64,000 nucleotides of DNA from Cryptomeria japonica (lineage: Eukaryota > Streptophyta > Pinopsida > Cupressales > Cupressaceae). The position numbers and the translations under genes are program-made. The DNA is taken from positions 651,900,468 to 651,964,467 of the forward strand of contig NC_081409.1 in NCBI RefSeq assembly GCF_030272615.1, in the 5' to 3' direction. The notes under the pieces were generated by a model that did not search any database, was not told where the DNA came from, and saw only the letters and a program-made list of their open reading frames with translations. Positions 23,936 to 36,533 of this stretch are shown one piece after another. The number at the start of each line of letters is the position of its first letter. Within the stretch, counting starts at the first letter, position 1.

Positions 23936-26900
23936 ACTATTGATATATTTTTATTATGACATACTATAAATTATTATTACCTTTTTTTTGTACCATTCAA
24001 TATATTATTTAATGTATATATTTACCATCTGCTTAATCATTGCAACTCTTTTTGGTGCAAGTGCTAGTAATTAGTTTTAGTGGAAACTATATAGCCAAAA
24101 ATATAGAGTCTTTATTGGTCTCACTCCCACAGTACTTTCTTTATTTTTGTGATGCATTTTATATTGCTATGTATTATAGATATTGTATAGAGGAAAATAA
24201 ATATAAAATTTTATAATGTTATATTATTTTAATAATATATTATTATAACATAAATAGATCTATAATCAAATCAAATAATAAAAGTATCAATTGTATAAAA
24301 TTTTAAGGGATATATATTTATAATAATAATTACACAAGTAAAAAAAATGTTATGTTATAATAAAATAAATTGATTTGTTATTTTTAGTTACAGTTTTCAT
24401 TTATTGAATTAATATGATTAAAACTAATTATAATTTTATACATATTTAAATTACAATGAATTTTAAAAATTATTACTATTTTTATTTAATTAATTGACTT
24501 TTTAAAGTAGATTTAAATCTAAAACTATTTCAATTATTTAACTTTATTTTGTGAAATTAAAAATTTATTAGGATTTCTTTAATTTATATAATTTTTTCTA
24601 GTAAAATTTTAATTATTATGAAATAATTATGTTTAATTTTTTATCTTAATTATTATAATTTTTAAAATATAATCATTATTAAAATTAAATCATAATTATT
24701 ATTAAAACTATACTAAAAACAAGGCAAGTACTAGCCACTATGTGGCACTTGTTTCAAATTGATATTACTTATTTCTTTGCATAGATGTATTTATCTAAGT
24801 ACATATTTGATTGAAATTTTATTAAATATTATTTACATAGAAAAAACTATTTCTATAATAAAAATGTAACAGGAAATATATATTTTTAAATAGAAGATGT
24901 TCGATAATAAAAAAAGAATCCCCACAATTATCTGAAATGCTCCCTAACATTCCCAACAATTGTCTTGTAGTGTCCATTTTATTGATTTTTTTCTATCATG
25001 TTTTCTCTTTCAGCTCACGTAAGAGACTATTCAAATATATTTATTTTATTTTTTTATATTTTCAATTCTATAAAATAATAGAGGATATTTTACTTGTTTC
25101 ATTAATCTATTCCATGGTGCAAAATATATAAATAATAATATTGATTACAAGAGTTGTGATAGAGCTGCAGTCCCCCCTCAAGAAATAACAGAGATGATGA
25201 GGAAATATTAATCTCCAATGTGTAGTTGAAATGAATGTTTTGAATGTTAGGAACATTTCGAATTGAGGCAGGATTGTCATGGTGATAAAATTAGAGATAC
25301 CAAAATTTAGATTTACAAAAACTAAAAACCAAGCATCATGACACAAAATTTAGGTTTACAAAAACTAAGCATCCTGTAAAGTATTTTGTGATGAAAGGCA
25401 ACTAATGTGACATTATTAATGTGAGATTAAAGAATACACTATAATGGATATTGCTTCAAACGTTATAAGTATGTAGATAGCAATTTAAGCTCTCCAATAC
25501 TTGGAGCAGGAAGCTCTTGTTTGTTTTTAGGTTGTGCATCCAAAAACTTGTAAAATAGACTTGAATACAAAAAAAATAATTCTTATGATTTAAATGTTGT
25601 GATAAAATGGATAAAATATGGCCTTCAATTTCAACTATTATCTATAGCTTGGAATACAAGAAAGAAACCTGCACTCTCCAATAGTTGTAGAATGGAACTC
25701 TCCAAAAACCTACAAAATAGATTATAATTAAAAAAAATAGTTAGATGACACATCTAGAGCAATACATTGCACTTATAAAATAGCAAGATCTATCACATAA
25801 TCTTCTTGGATTACATAAGAAATGCATAGAGAGTTTTATGTTCTTATAAGGTTTTTGTTACCATAATTTTCACAAGGAGCCCATTGAATGGGTAAGGAAC
25901 TTTTGTATTCTAAATAAAATGCAAATATCATCATGAATAAAGCTATTGGATTGAAACAAACTTTGATGTGTGTAGCTATTCAAAGACATTTGATTTTATG
26001 ATGAAGATGATGACAATAAAAACTACTAATGTGCCTTGGAACAAAATATAGGACGTAAATGTAACATAACTTGAAAACTTCAAGTAAAAATATTTGCTCT
26101 ATTTTAAATAATTCATAGAATTACCATTCATAGTAAAAAGTCAATTGTGTCTAACTAGAGCATCTAATTTACTCTACATTGACTTGTCAAAGGAAAAATA
26201 ATGAGGAAATTTGATGTTGGTGATATTTCACATCTATCTCCTCCATTTAAAACCTAGAGGAATCTTAGAAAATTTGCATAGTCTTTTAAATCTAATCCCC
26301 AAGCTCACTGAACTCATTTTCCTTATCTCAGACTTCAACATGCTAGCATTTCTATGTATGATAGATTCATCTGATGTTACACACCATTGAACTAATTTCA
26401 GCAATCTAGACCCATTAGATTTTGTTGTGTCCTTATTCCATGTTTAATCCAAACATTTGTTTCTATTGAAACAAATAAAACACTTACAATCTATTGATAA
26501 TAAATCACATGGAGATACACTCAAAAAACCATTTGCCTATACTAATTAAGGCAATCAAGCTTAAAGCTTGGCTACAAAGAAAATTTCCAGCAATGGTAGC
26601 CCATGGTAGTCAACAATCATAATGGCCATTACACCTAAGTTATAAGAGGAATCAAAGAAGCCCCTAAAGTGATCAAAGACTAGTAGTCTCACCCCTATGG
26701 ACCAAGTAAAATAGATTTCTCTACCCAAGTGGATATAGATAAACATCAAACTAAAGTGCTATTATAACCCTACTGTAGATACCTAGATATGTCTCATTGA
26801 TCATGTACTGATTATTCATCCAATAAATTAAATAATTCTCTAATTATTTAATTAAGATAATTAATCTTATTCTTCTAAATTCATATTTCTTCATAATATT

Positions 26901-27034
26901 ACTAATTATTTCAATTTCAATTCTATTAAATTGAAAATAAAAATCAAAGTGCAAGCACATACTAAATTAATTAAATCATTATCTTTTCAATCTCTATTTC
27001 TATCTTTCACTTTTTTTTTTACCAAAAAGCTTTC

Positions 27035-27933
27035 AAATTTTACTCTCTTTTCTTATCTTTTATAGATATATTATTTTTCCTCTCTATTTCACTTTCATTT
27101 CTCCTCTACCTATTGCCTTCAAAAGATTGACAAGTTATCATTTTTTACTCTGTTTTCTTATCTTTTATAAATATATTATTTTTCCTCTCTATTTCACTTT
27201 CTTTTCTCCTCTACCTATTGCCTTAAAAAGACCGACAAGTCATCATTTTGTTCTATTCTCCATTTTTTCCTATCATAGACCACAAGAGAGATAATTTAAT
27301 AATTATAAAATGGTAATAAATTAGATCCATAAGGTCAAAACAAAGATGAATAATTAGTAAAAGGATAGAGCCACATAAATGAGGAATGTCATCGCAAATC
27401 TTAGACAAGCCAAAAACTAAAAAATAAACATGATTACAATTGTGAAAGAAAATATTAATAAAACATAAGCCTATCCATTTTAATGATTGGTGGGGATCAT
27501 CTTTTCCAATCTCTATCTATTGTCTTCAAAATTCAAGATTCACTTTCTCACCAATGAATTGAATAAATAGAAAATATACTACTGATTTCTAAGACAATAG
27601 ATAAATATTGAGACTAACTGTATGGCTACAATGATAAAAATAACTAGAAGAATAAGTAATAAAAAACCTATTTTCTAATAGGAAATGTTTTACTATCTTG
27701 ATTTTCCAAGCCTTTTATTAATTACTCATCTTTGTTTTGACCTTATGGATCTAATTTATTACCATTTCACAATTATTAAATTATCTCTCTTGTGGTCTAT
27801 GATGGGAAAAAATGGAGAAGAGAACAAAATGATGACTTGGCAGTCTTTTGAAGGCAAGAGGTAGAGGAGAAAAGAAAGTGAAATAGAGAGAAAAAATAAT
27901 ATTCATAAAAGATAAGAAAAGAGAGTAAAATTT
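27035..27933. mobile_element. Non-autonomous inverted-repeat (foldback/MITE-like) element
   Basis: The left arm 27035-27356 is inverted and repeated as the right arm 27719-27933. Outer ends are aaattttactctc and its complement gagagtaaaattt; inner ends are caaagatgaataatta and taattactcatctttg (one mismatch). Between are matching blocks such as gaccttatggatctaatttatta (right arm) and its complement on the left. The left arm carries an internal tandem duplication of about 105 bases (ttttactctcttttcttatc to gacaagt, twice); the right arm has one copy. The 360-base centre has no coding sequence. A clear target-site duplication was not found. Confidence 0.8.
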
Positions 27934-27934
27934 T

Positions 27935-29660
27935 TTATATTTAAGATATTATAAATCTTATAAACTTTGATCAAATAAAAAAGTATATATAGCTACTACT
28001 CTTTCATCTTATAAAAAAAAATGAATAGAAACAAAGACTGTTGTTTGTTGACTACTTTTCAACTTGTTGTTGAGCTGTAAAAATTGGATAAAAATATCCC
28101 TAACTCTAAAGAACCAAAGGAAAAATGTGAGAAAATGACATGACACTGAAAATATTACATGAAATGTACTATCAACTCCTAAAGTGTAGGTAGGCTGCAG
28201 TTTTATGGCTACACTAAATTAGCTTGACTTGTATGCCTTCAAAGACTTGAACTTGCTTCCTGCATTCATTCAAACATTAATTATTTTAGCAATATTGATC
28301 AACTGTTGCAAAACATAAAAATATTTAGGGAAAGCATAAGGATCCTAAAATGATCAAATGATTACTAGGCTACCAATTTAGCCAAATAGTTATCTTAGAT
28401 TGCTCCCCTCATTAAATTTCATAGTTATACTGTGATTGATATGTTTGTGTTGATATCTGCTTGCATATTACAAGAAATACAAATACACACACAACTACTA
28501 GTATAATTCTACTGATGAACATCATAAAAAAATGGCTTGCATCATATGCTTAACATATAGCCTTGAGGCTCACAAGATCCTGAAGACTAGATAATATTTT
28601 ACAACATTAGAAGCTTGTGTATTAAGTATTTAAGTATATACCTTCTACTACAATGTGCACGTTGAATGTAATGTATGTCATCATTTTAATAAATAAAAAC
28701 TTGAAATTATGCTAGTAGGTATGGATACCAAATGGGCTATTGCACAATAAAATTTTTTTCCCAAAAATCCCTTAAAGCCAAAAATGGAAATGCTTTCCCT
28801 CCTTGATTAACAGGAAGACACTTTTCTTTGATACACATGTGGCTTTTAGACTAGAGGGCCAAAATAACACTTTAATATGAATATCCAACCAAAATAATGA
28901 ACAAAATTGATCTGCCCACCAATTTCCAAAATGTTATTTCAATGCATTAGGATGAATCAATGGGTGAAAATTGCACCCAATTAAACATGTACACAAACAT
29001 TTGGTTTTAATTATGTTACCAAAAAGTACTTTTATCTCTAATTGAAGATAAGTAACATATGATAGAAAAACAAAAAAGATCAATTCCATAAATGATTATT
29101 GCCCATCATAGAGAATAGTCTCTTGGTCTGCACCTATGGTTGGATCTATTTATTGTAGAAATAAAGCAGCTCTATTAAATGCAAAATAACCCAGATGCCT
29201 TCATTCCTATACTACATATTAGATAAAATCAAGTAATTTGTGATGTTTTCATTGCTAAAAAGCATTATGTGGAAGATGCTGAAGAGCTAGAGTAAGTTGC
29301 AGTAAAGGCTAATTACATGAAAACTGGGGTAAATTAGAAGCCCTTTCTCACAATCAAACTAAATCAACCAAAAAAAAATCAAAGTTAACATTTTACATGT
29401 ATCTTCACAAAATTCACAATTTTTTACAAGTAAAAGGAACAATGATAGCTAGACAAAGTAAAGAGAAGAATGCATAAATTTTATTCTAAAAGATAGTCAC
29501 ACAAATCTCTGCTCAATTCATCAAACCATGTTGTAAAGAGAAAAATTCTAGAAATAAACACCTCATTGCCTTTGATTGAGTGATATTTCAAGTCTCTCGT
29601 AGCATAACTATCATTACTCAACCTAGAGTGCAAAAAATGGGAGTTAGAAAAATATAGAAA
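27935..29660. other. Spacer before the 8.6-kb LINE
   Basis: Ordinary AT-rich non-coding sequence. No repeats or coding signatures were recognised. Confidence 0.5.
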
Positions 29661-29664
29661 TAAA

Positions 29665-29680
29665 AAGGTTGTAGACTTAA
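29665..29680 (+). repeat. 5' target-site duplication of the LINE
   Basis: aaggttgtagacttaa, repeated at 38271-38286 as aaggttgtagtcttaa (15 of 16 identical). Confidence 0.8.
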
Positions 29681-29711
29681 ATCATTTTTACAATCAGAAA
29701 CGAAGGAGGAA

Positions 29712-32198
29712 ATGGCAGAGGGCATTCCAAATTTGAATTTTTAGCAGGTGGGAAATTATAGCGAAGGCAGAAATGGTGGAAGGAGTACAAGGAACGTCTT
29801 GGGGGAAGAGGATGAGAATGAAAAGGCTGATGGGGGTAGTAGGGATTTATGGGATGGCGGTACTCAGTGCATTCCAATGTGCCACAATGATGCCTCGTCT
29901 AGTAGTTTCAACAACTCACATGGTTCCGAGGGTCCTAGTAATTCTGCTAGATGTTATAATTCTTCTTCGTTTATTTTTTATTGCAATAAGAAATGGCTAG
30001 CTTTATTTTGTTCATGCCTGAAAGGTAAGTCGGTTTCCCCTGTTTCTCAAAGTGCTGACCTCATTTATGGTATTTTCTCTATATCCATTCAGGATTGCAT
30101 TATGGATAAAAATCTGGCCAATATGGAGTCTATTTTGGTGGGCAATTTTGTGGGACTGCGACCCAATATTGAATCTATTAGGTCATGGGTGGCTCGTAAA
30201 TGGAGAGTAAAAGGCAAAACTAAGGTTATTGCAATGGAAAATGGTTTGTTCTCCTTTTCCTTTACTGTGAAGAGGATCTAAAATCAGTGTTAGCTAGAGG
30301 ATAGTGAATGCCAGGGAAATCCTCCTTGGCTCTGAAGAAATGGGAACCTGGTTTCAACCTAAAGGATTGGCAATGCAATGAAACCCCTATTTGGGTTCAG
30401 TTGTCAGGTCTTCCTTTGGAATATTGGGATGAGGAAATCTTTTGTGGGTTGGCTTCTTGTTTTGTTTAGTTTCTTTCAGTGGACCCTATGATTGCGGCTA
30501 AAAGAAGATTGGTCTATGCTCGTATCTGTGTGAATAATAAGCAATCATCAAACCTCCCATAGGAAATCAATTTTAACTCAAAACTTGGGGAATGGATTCA
30601 AAAGGTGGAATATGAATCAATTAATTTTGCTTATTTTCATTGTAAGAAGGTTGGTCATTGGGGCAGAGACTGTCCTGCCAAGAATCAGTCTAAGAAAGTT
30701 TGGAGGAAAAAATCTTCTGAGTCGGTTAATGTTGTGGATTTTCCTTGTGAGCTTCACTGTTCATAGGTTCTTGAGACGGTCGCTCCAGATCTTAACAATC
30801 AGGATTGTCAAATGATACAGGGGGAAGTTATGGGGAGTGATTTGAAGGCAATGAAAATTTTAGTGTCTAATATTCGCCAATTGGCTATTTTTTTAAATTT
30901 GGGAATCAAGATTTGGCTAATAAATTCAGCTTTTGAGGTGACTTGAATCACCACATTTTTACAATTTTTTATTTTAGTATTATTTAAGTCACCAGAGAAT
31001 TTAATTTTTTAGTTTTTTTAACTGAAAGACTTGCCACAATATTTGATACATGATTGGATCATATTCGCCAAAATTTTATAATTTATTGTAGAAATCTAAA
31101 TTAATTCATAAAAATATATCATAATTATTAGTTACTTTAGGGTTATATTAACAATCTTTAGTTTCCATCATTGATTTAAAATATAATCTAATGACCTTCA
31201 TTGTATTCTATGAGGTAAATTGTAGCTACAAGTTGTAATGGCCTCAATGAAAATCAATCATCTAAAAGCAATTTTTGGCCCCTTGAGTATTACAAATTGT
31301 CCGTACATTTTATCTCACAAAATACAAAGAGAGCTATTAGATTATTTTAAGTCAATAGTAGAAACTAAATAAAGTAGATTCTAACCCTTAAACTCATAAA
31401 TGATTTCCACTTTCAGGCCTTTGTAGTTTTCTATAAAAAGCTATTTTTTAAATGAAAAGATATGCAATAGAAATTAATGCATACTCTTATTATTTTTCAA
31501 GATTCGCCAATATTTTCTACCAAGAAATATTATATAAAAAAATTCACCAATAAAATTAATATTTTTCTTTAAAAAAAGGAAAGATTCGCCAATTAAAATA
31601 ATAATTTTTTTTTTAAAATTAGATATTCGCCAAGATTTTAAACATTTTTTTGAGAGGGGGTTTCTTAAAGTTATCACTATTTGAAGGAGGCTCATTCTGA
31701 GTCTCCACCTCTGGAATGCCCTATTCAGGGGGAGATCCCCCATCCAATGGAGGAAAATAAGGTGACTCTGGATGCCTCCCTTCTCAATGTAGCTATCAAA
31801 AAAAATTTAAACTTGATAGTGGATATGGGTTCTTCCTAGGAAAAGTTAGGCAGTTGAACTCTTCTTCATCTAAAGCCTCTCATTGAAATTCCCCATTGCA
31901 TTATGGCCTAAAGACAGAGGACCCTAATCTTTTTATTGAAGTTAGATATAAGAATCGGCATCGGAGTTCTCCTTCCTCAAATTTAGGGGTAGCATCTAGA
32001 TTTGTGGGTTTTAAGACCAGGAATAGGTATAGAGCAGATTGTGGCTCAAAACAAAGAGGGGTTGGAAGACCCCCAAACCTCTTTAGTAGAGACAAGAAAA
32101 GTAAGTTAGATATTGTTAATGGCTCACAATGGACTCTTAAGGACTTGTGGATTGACTCCCCTGATTATTCTAAATTGAGATCATTTCATGGAACATAA
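29712..32198 (+). pseudogene. LINE ORF1 (gag-like, DUF4283 / zinc knuckle)
   Basis: ATG at 29712, followed by a TAG at 29742. The frame runs through an acidic, low-complexity N-terminal part to a DUF4283-type core, including W-V-Q-LSGLPLEYWDEE near 30395-30430 and RLVYARICV near 30510-30535. A zf-CCHC_4-like end follows at about 30625-30690: Y-F-H-C-KKVG-H-WGRD-C. The first zinc ligand is Tyr (TAT) instead of Cys, so the knuckle is broken. After an AT-rich interruption (30865-31645) the C-terminal basic part resumes and ends at 32198, with GVGRPPN resembling an AT-hook. ORF1 proteins bind RNA and form the LINE particle with ORF2. Several stops and frameshifts are present. Confidence 0.75.
30865..31645. 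repeat. AT-rich block in LINE ORF1 with scattered ATTCGCCAA motifs
   Basis: The motif attcgccaa occurs at about 30869, 31068, 31502, 31582 and 31624, plus a variant attcaccaa at about 31540, all in the same orientation in otherwise extremely AT-rich DNA. Coding-like LINE text stops near 30865 and resumes near 31650. The block therefore looks like an insertion into ORF1 that begins and ends with the motif. No terminal inverted repeats or coding capacity were seen. Confidence 0.55.
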
Positions 32199-35100
32199 GG
32201 GGGCTTAATCACCCCCATTAACACGATCTCCTGTCAAATATGATTTGAGATCATAGAATGAGAATCTTCCTTATCCAAGAGACTAAAATACTTTCTGAAA
32301 AACTTTTAAAGATGAAGTTGGCTATTTTTAAGGATTGTGGTGTTCATTGTGTTCATGTGGATGGTGCCTTTGGAGGAATTGCTACTTTTTGGAATCCAAG
32401 ACTTGTTCAAGGTTCACCAATTATCTCCAATCCAAATCACATTGCTACCAAAATCACTAATCTTCTGGATGGCTCTTCTTGTATCATTTCCAATATCTAT
32501 GCTCCTAATAGTAGGAGTGCCAGGAAGATTCTATGGAATTTATTGGTAAGCTCTAGACTTCCTTTTAGTAATAAAAATTGGATCCTAACGGGGGATTTTA
32601 ATTGTCCTATTTCAAATATGGAGAAAAGTGGTGGGGCTCCAATTTCTAAAGATAGCAAGTAGGATTTTTTGGATCTCATTAATGCCCTGGGGCTACTGGA
32701 TCTCGAGTTGAATAGGTCTAATTCTACATGGTCCAATAGGCAGAGTGGGACAAATCTTATTCAAGTCAAACTTGACAGGGCTCTTATATCCCCTGATTGG
32801 CTGCTAGATTTTTCATGTAATTTATCCTCTTTATCTAGGATTGGATCTGACCATTTTCCAATTGTTCTGAGCATTTCTTCTTTTAATAGGAAAAAGGCTT
32901 TCCCATTTAGATTTGAAAAAATGTGAACTCATAGTCCTGATTTTGTGAACAAGATTGCAAAGTGGTGGAACATTCAGGTCCATGGTATGGATATGTATAG
33001 AGTGACCAAGAAATTGACTTATGTTAAAACTAATGTCCAAAAATGGAATAAGTCCTTTGGCAATATTTTCCAAATGAAAGATTCTTTGAAAAGGGAGTTG
33101 GATGATATTCAATCTCAAATTCAATCCCAAGGGTACTGCCCCATTATAATGGACAAAGAAGTTGAGCTCCTATCCAAACTACATGATATTATTTCTAAAG
33201 AAGAGGAGTTTTGGAAACAAAGATCTAGAGCCATTTGGTTGAAGAGTGGGGATACGAATACTAAATTTTTCCATATGATGACTCTTAAGAATAGAGCTTC
33301 TAATAGAATAAAGAAGATCTATGTCAATAACCATTGGATTAACAAGTAGGAGGATATGAGCTCCGAAGTTGTTCACTACTTTTCTGGCCTTTTATTAGTC
33401 AATGTTTTGGTTGACTTGGCTGCTCAGGAGGAAATTCTCAATGAAGTCCAGGCGTGTATTTCTCTAGATATGAATTATGAGCTAACTAGAATTCCTTTTG
33501 CTAATAAGGTTAGGCAAGTGGTTTTTTCTTTTTAAGGGAATAAAGTTTCGTGGCTAGATGGTTTTCGTATGTTCTTCTTTTATCTTTTTTGGTCTATTGT
33601 GGGGGAGGATATTGTGTATGCTGCTTGGGAGCTCTTTGGATCCAAACCCCTTCTTAAAGAGCTTAATGCCACTTTCATTATGTTGATTCCTACGAAAGAT
33701 GATGCCAGTTGTTTCTAGTATTTTAGGCCTATCAGTTTATACAACTCTATTTATAAAATTCTCTAAAATTTTGGTTATCAAGCTGAAGAAGTTTCTCCCC
33801 CATTTAATTTATAAGAAACAAAATGGGTTTGTTCCAAGGTGTCAAATTTTGGATTTCATCATTTCGGTTCATGAAAATATCCATTCCCTTTTGATGAACA
33901 AAAAACCTAGTTTTTTTTTCTAAAACTTGACTTCTTAAAAGCCTATGATAGGGTGGACAGGAGTTTTTTTATCAGGATACTTTGTGCTTTTGGTTTTGGT
34001 GATAGCTTCATTCAATTGATTAATTAGTGCATTTCAACTCCCAATTTTTTGGTGTTGATTAATGGATCTCCTTCTGGGTTTTTCTCAGCTTCCAAGGGTC
34101 TCAAACAAGGGGATGCCATCTCATCGTTCTTGTTTATTATTATGGGAGAAGCTCTCAATAAGATTATCCCAAGGGAAGTCAGGGCCGATAGACTTAAGGG
34201 TCTTAGACCGTCTTCAGGCCCTCAAATTTGTTCCCATCAACAATTTGTGGATGATATGCTAATGATGGGGGAATGCTTAGTCTCTAGGGCTAAATTATTG
34301 AAGCAACTTCTTTCCCCTTATGAAAAAAGTTCGGGCAAAATGATTAGTCTCCCTAAAAGTTCCATCTTCTTTTTGAACACCCCTATTCATAGAAAAATTA
34401 AGATTGTAGAGGTCCTGAGGTATAAAATGGCTTGTTTCCCTGATACCTATTCAGGGCTCCCTCTCTGCTAGTGTCCAACTCCGGATGCTTTCTCATCTAA
34501 TTTGATTGATAGGTTCCAAAACAAATTTGCAAGCTGGAAGGGTGCTTTGCTGAGCCCAGCAGGTAAGCTTCAACTAATTAAAGTTTCATTGTAGAATCTC
34601 CCAGTTTACGGTATGAGTCTTTTAAATATCCCGGTCAGATTTATTGATCAAATGGAAAGGATCCAAAAGAATTTCTTGTGGACAGGTACTAAATATAAAA
34701 ACTGCCTTCATTTGGTTGCTTGGGACCAAATCTGCATGCCAAAGAAACTTGATGGGTTGGCCATTAGACATATCCATGATTTTAATATGGCTTTGCTGGC
34801 CAAACAACTGCAGAGAGTGATTGAGGAATCCAATGAATGGACTACTATCATTGATTATAAGTACCTTCACTCATCTTGATCTCCTCAAGATATCCTTGAA
34901 GGTTTTTGGATGGTGTAGAATACTTCTAGCCTTTGGGAAAGATTTCTAAGTACAAGATCCCTCATCTCTAAAGGTTCAAAATGGTGCCTTGGTAATGGTT
35001 AGAACATTCATTTCTTGGAAGATTTGTGGGTTGGTGATTGTCCCTTAATTGACTGCAATTGGGCAATCACTTTCATGGAGCAGTGTAAAGATAGGATTGG

Positions 35101-36319
35101 CTTCTCGGTTGCTGATTATATTCGGGATGGTTGTTGGATTGACTTTTCTAATTTAGATCTAATGCTCCTTCCTCTCCAAAAATGGCACTCTTTTATCCAC
35201 ATTCCCTCTATTCCTATTGAAGATTCTCTAGTCTGGGTAGGATCTTCTTCTAGTGGTTTCTTTGTCTATCAGGCCTTTTCTCTACTGTTCAGATCCTTTG
35301 CTCTGGCCCTTTTTTGGTCTTGTCTCTGGAATAAGTTCCTGATCCCTAATATTAACATTTTCTTTTGGCTGTTTATACAGAATAAAGTTCTTTCCATTGA
35401 TAACCTTTGTAGAAGGGGGATGTAATTGCCTAATCGCTTCTTTCTTTGCAAGGAAGAGGCTGAGGATACTGCTCATCTTTTATTACATTGCTCTTTTAGC
35501 CAAGAGATTTGGACCCACTTCTTTGACATTTGGGGTATTAGTTGGTGCTTCCCCTTTAGTCGGTTGGAATGTTGGCTACAATAGTCCTGCCCCTCGAAAA
35601 ATCAAGCTCTTAAGTTTCTTTGGAACTTTATGCTCCTTCATGTGGCCTGGGGCGTTTGGAAGGAAAGAAATAATTGCATTTTTAGAGACAGAGATTCTCT
35701 GACTTTTGTGGTTGCTTGTTGTATTCAATCCTCTATTAAGAAGAATTTCATTGTGTCTTTCCCCTCCTGACAGTATGATATAGCTATTAGCTCTTCAAAA
35801 AAGGATTGGGAGATCATTAATAGATGGCGCATTGACTGGGATATTTCTAGACCTATTGTTAAAATGAAACACACAAGACCCAACATTGCTTGGATTTCTC
35901 CCCCCACGGGGTGGATCAAGATTAATGTTGACGAGGCGAAGAAAGGTAATCCTTGGTTGGCATGTTGTGGGGGAGTTGCGCGTGATTACAATGGTAGGCT
36001 CTTCTTGACAATGGAAGTCCTACTAGGCACTCAGACAAACCATTTTGCCGAGGAAAATGCAACCTACATTTGGCGTAAAATGGCTATCCATAGAGGATTT
36101 AAGAAGGTATGGTTGGAGAGTTATTCGTTAAATATAATAAATTATTTTAACAAAAAGTCTCCTCCTAGTTGGATGATTAACCATTTAATGCAGGAATGCT
36201 TTGAAATAATGACCAAATTTGACTCTATTAAAATCTCACATGTTTTGAGTGAGGCTAACAAGCATGCTGACCACGTGGCTAATTTTAGTGTAGTTAGAGA
36301 TGATGAAAAGTGGTGGTAG
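32189..36319 (+). pseudogene. LINE ORF2 (endonuclease, reverse transcriptase, RNase H)
   Basis: One reading frame of about 1375 codons that overlaps the end of ORF1. Endonuclease: WNIRGLNHP (32189), IQETK (about 32272), NIYAPN, GDFN (near 32592), and GSDHFP (about 32845). Linker: [15 protein letters not shown]. Reverse transcriptase: YFRPISLYN, KQNGFVP, LDFLKAYDRVD, GLKQGDAIS, and the catalytic F-V-D-D at 34244-34255. Then a QLIKVSL/NLPVY/RIQKNFLW region and a zf-RVT-like block (about 35330-35520). RNase H at 35864-36319 reads INVDEAKKGNP, AEENA, LESYS, HVLSEANKHADH. The frame slips between about 33755 and 33920, and stops occur at, for example, 32660, 32924, 33347, 33533, 34028, 34469, 34592, 34877 and 35423. 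ORF2 would nick the target and copy the RNA; this copy cannot. Confidence 0.9.
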
Positions 36320-36533
36320 GAAGGGGATTCCTTCCCATTCCAATTGTGTGAGTTAGTGAGGAAGTATGTCGTAAATGTCTCTTTTCTTGAACATTAATAA
36401 TGACAGATCACGTGTAGGAATTTTCATAGAAAGAAGCGAAGGCGAGTTTCCAGATTGTTCCTGTGGCTTTGTTTGGTTTGTGTCGGCCTGAAGCCTGGTT
36501 TTAGTGTTGTCTAAAAGAACTACTAGTATTGTA

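Larger units (their letters stand above)
21245..27030. other. AT-rich spacer between copy 2 and the inverted-repeat element
   Basis: No gene or transposon domain recognised. It contains the telomere-like arrays at 23030-23890 and a small direct repeat at about 25300-25375, where (a/c)aaaatttagatttacaaaaacta-type sequence occurs twice. The few short open frames have no family signature. Confidence 0.55.

Noticed and set aside
31474-31743. Minus-strand 89-codon open frame.
   Set aside because: Antisense shadow of LINE ORF1 and the AT-rich motif block; the repeated pattern in it comes from the DNA motif.
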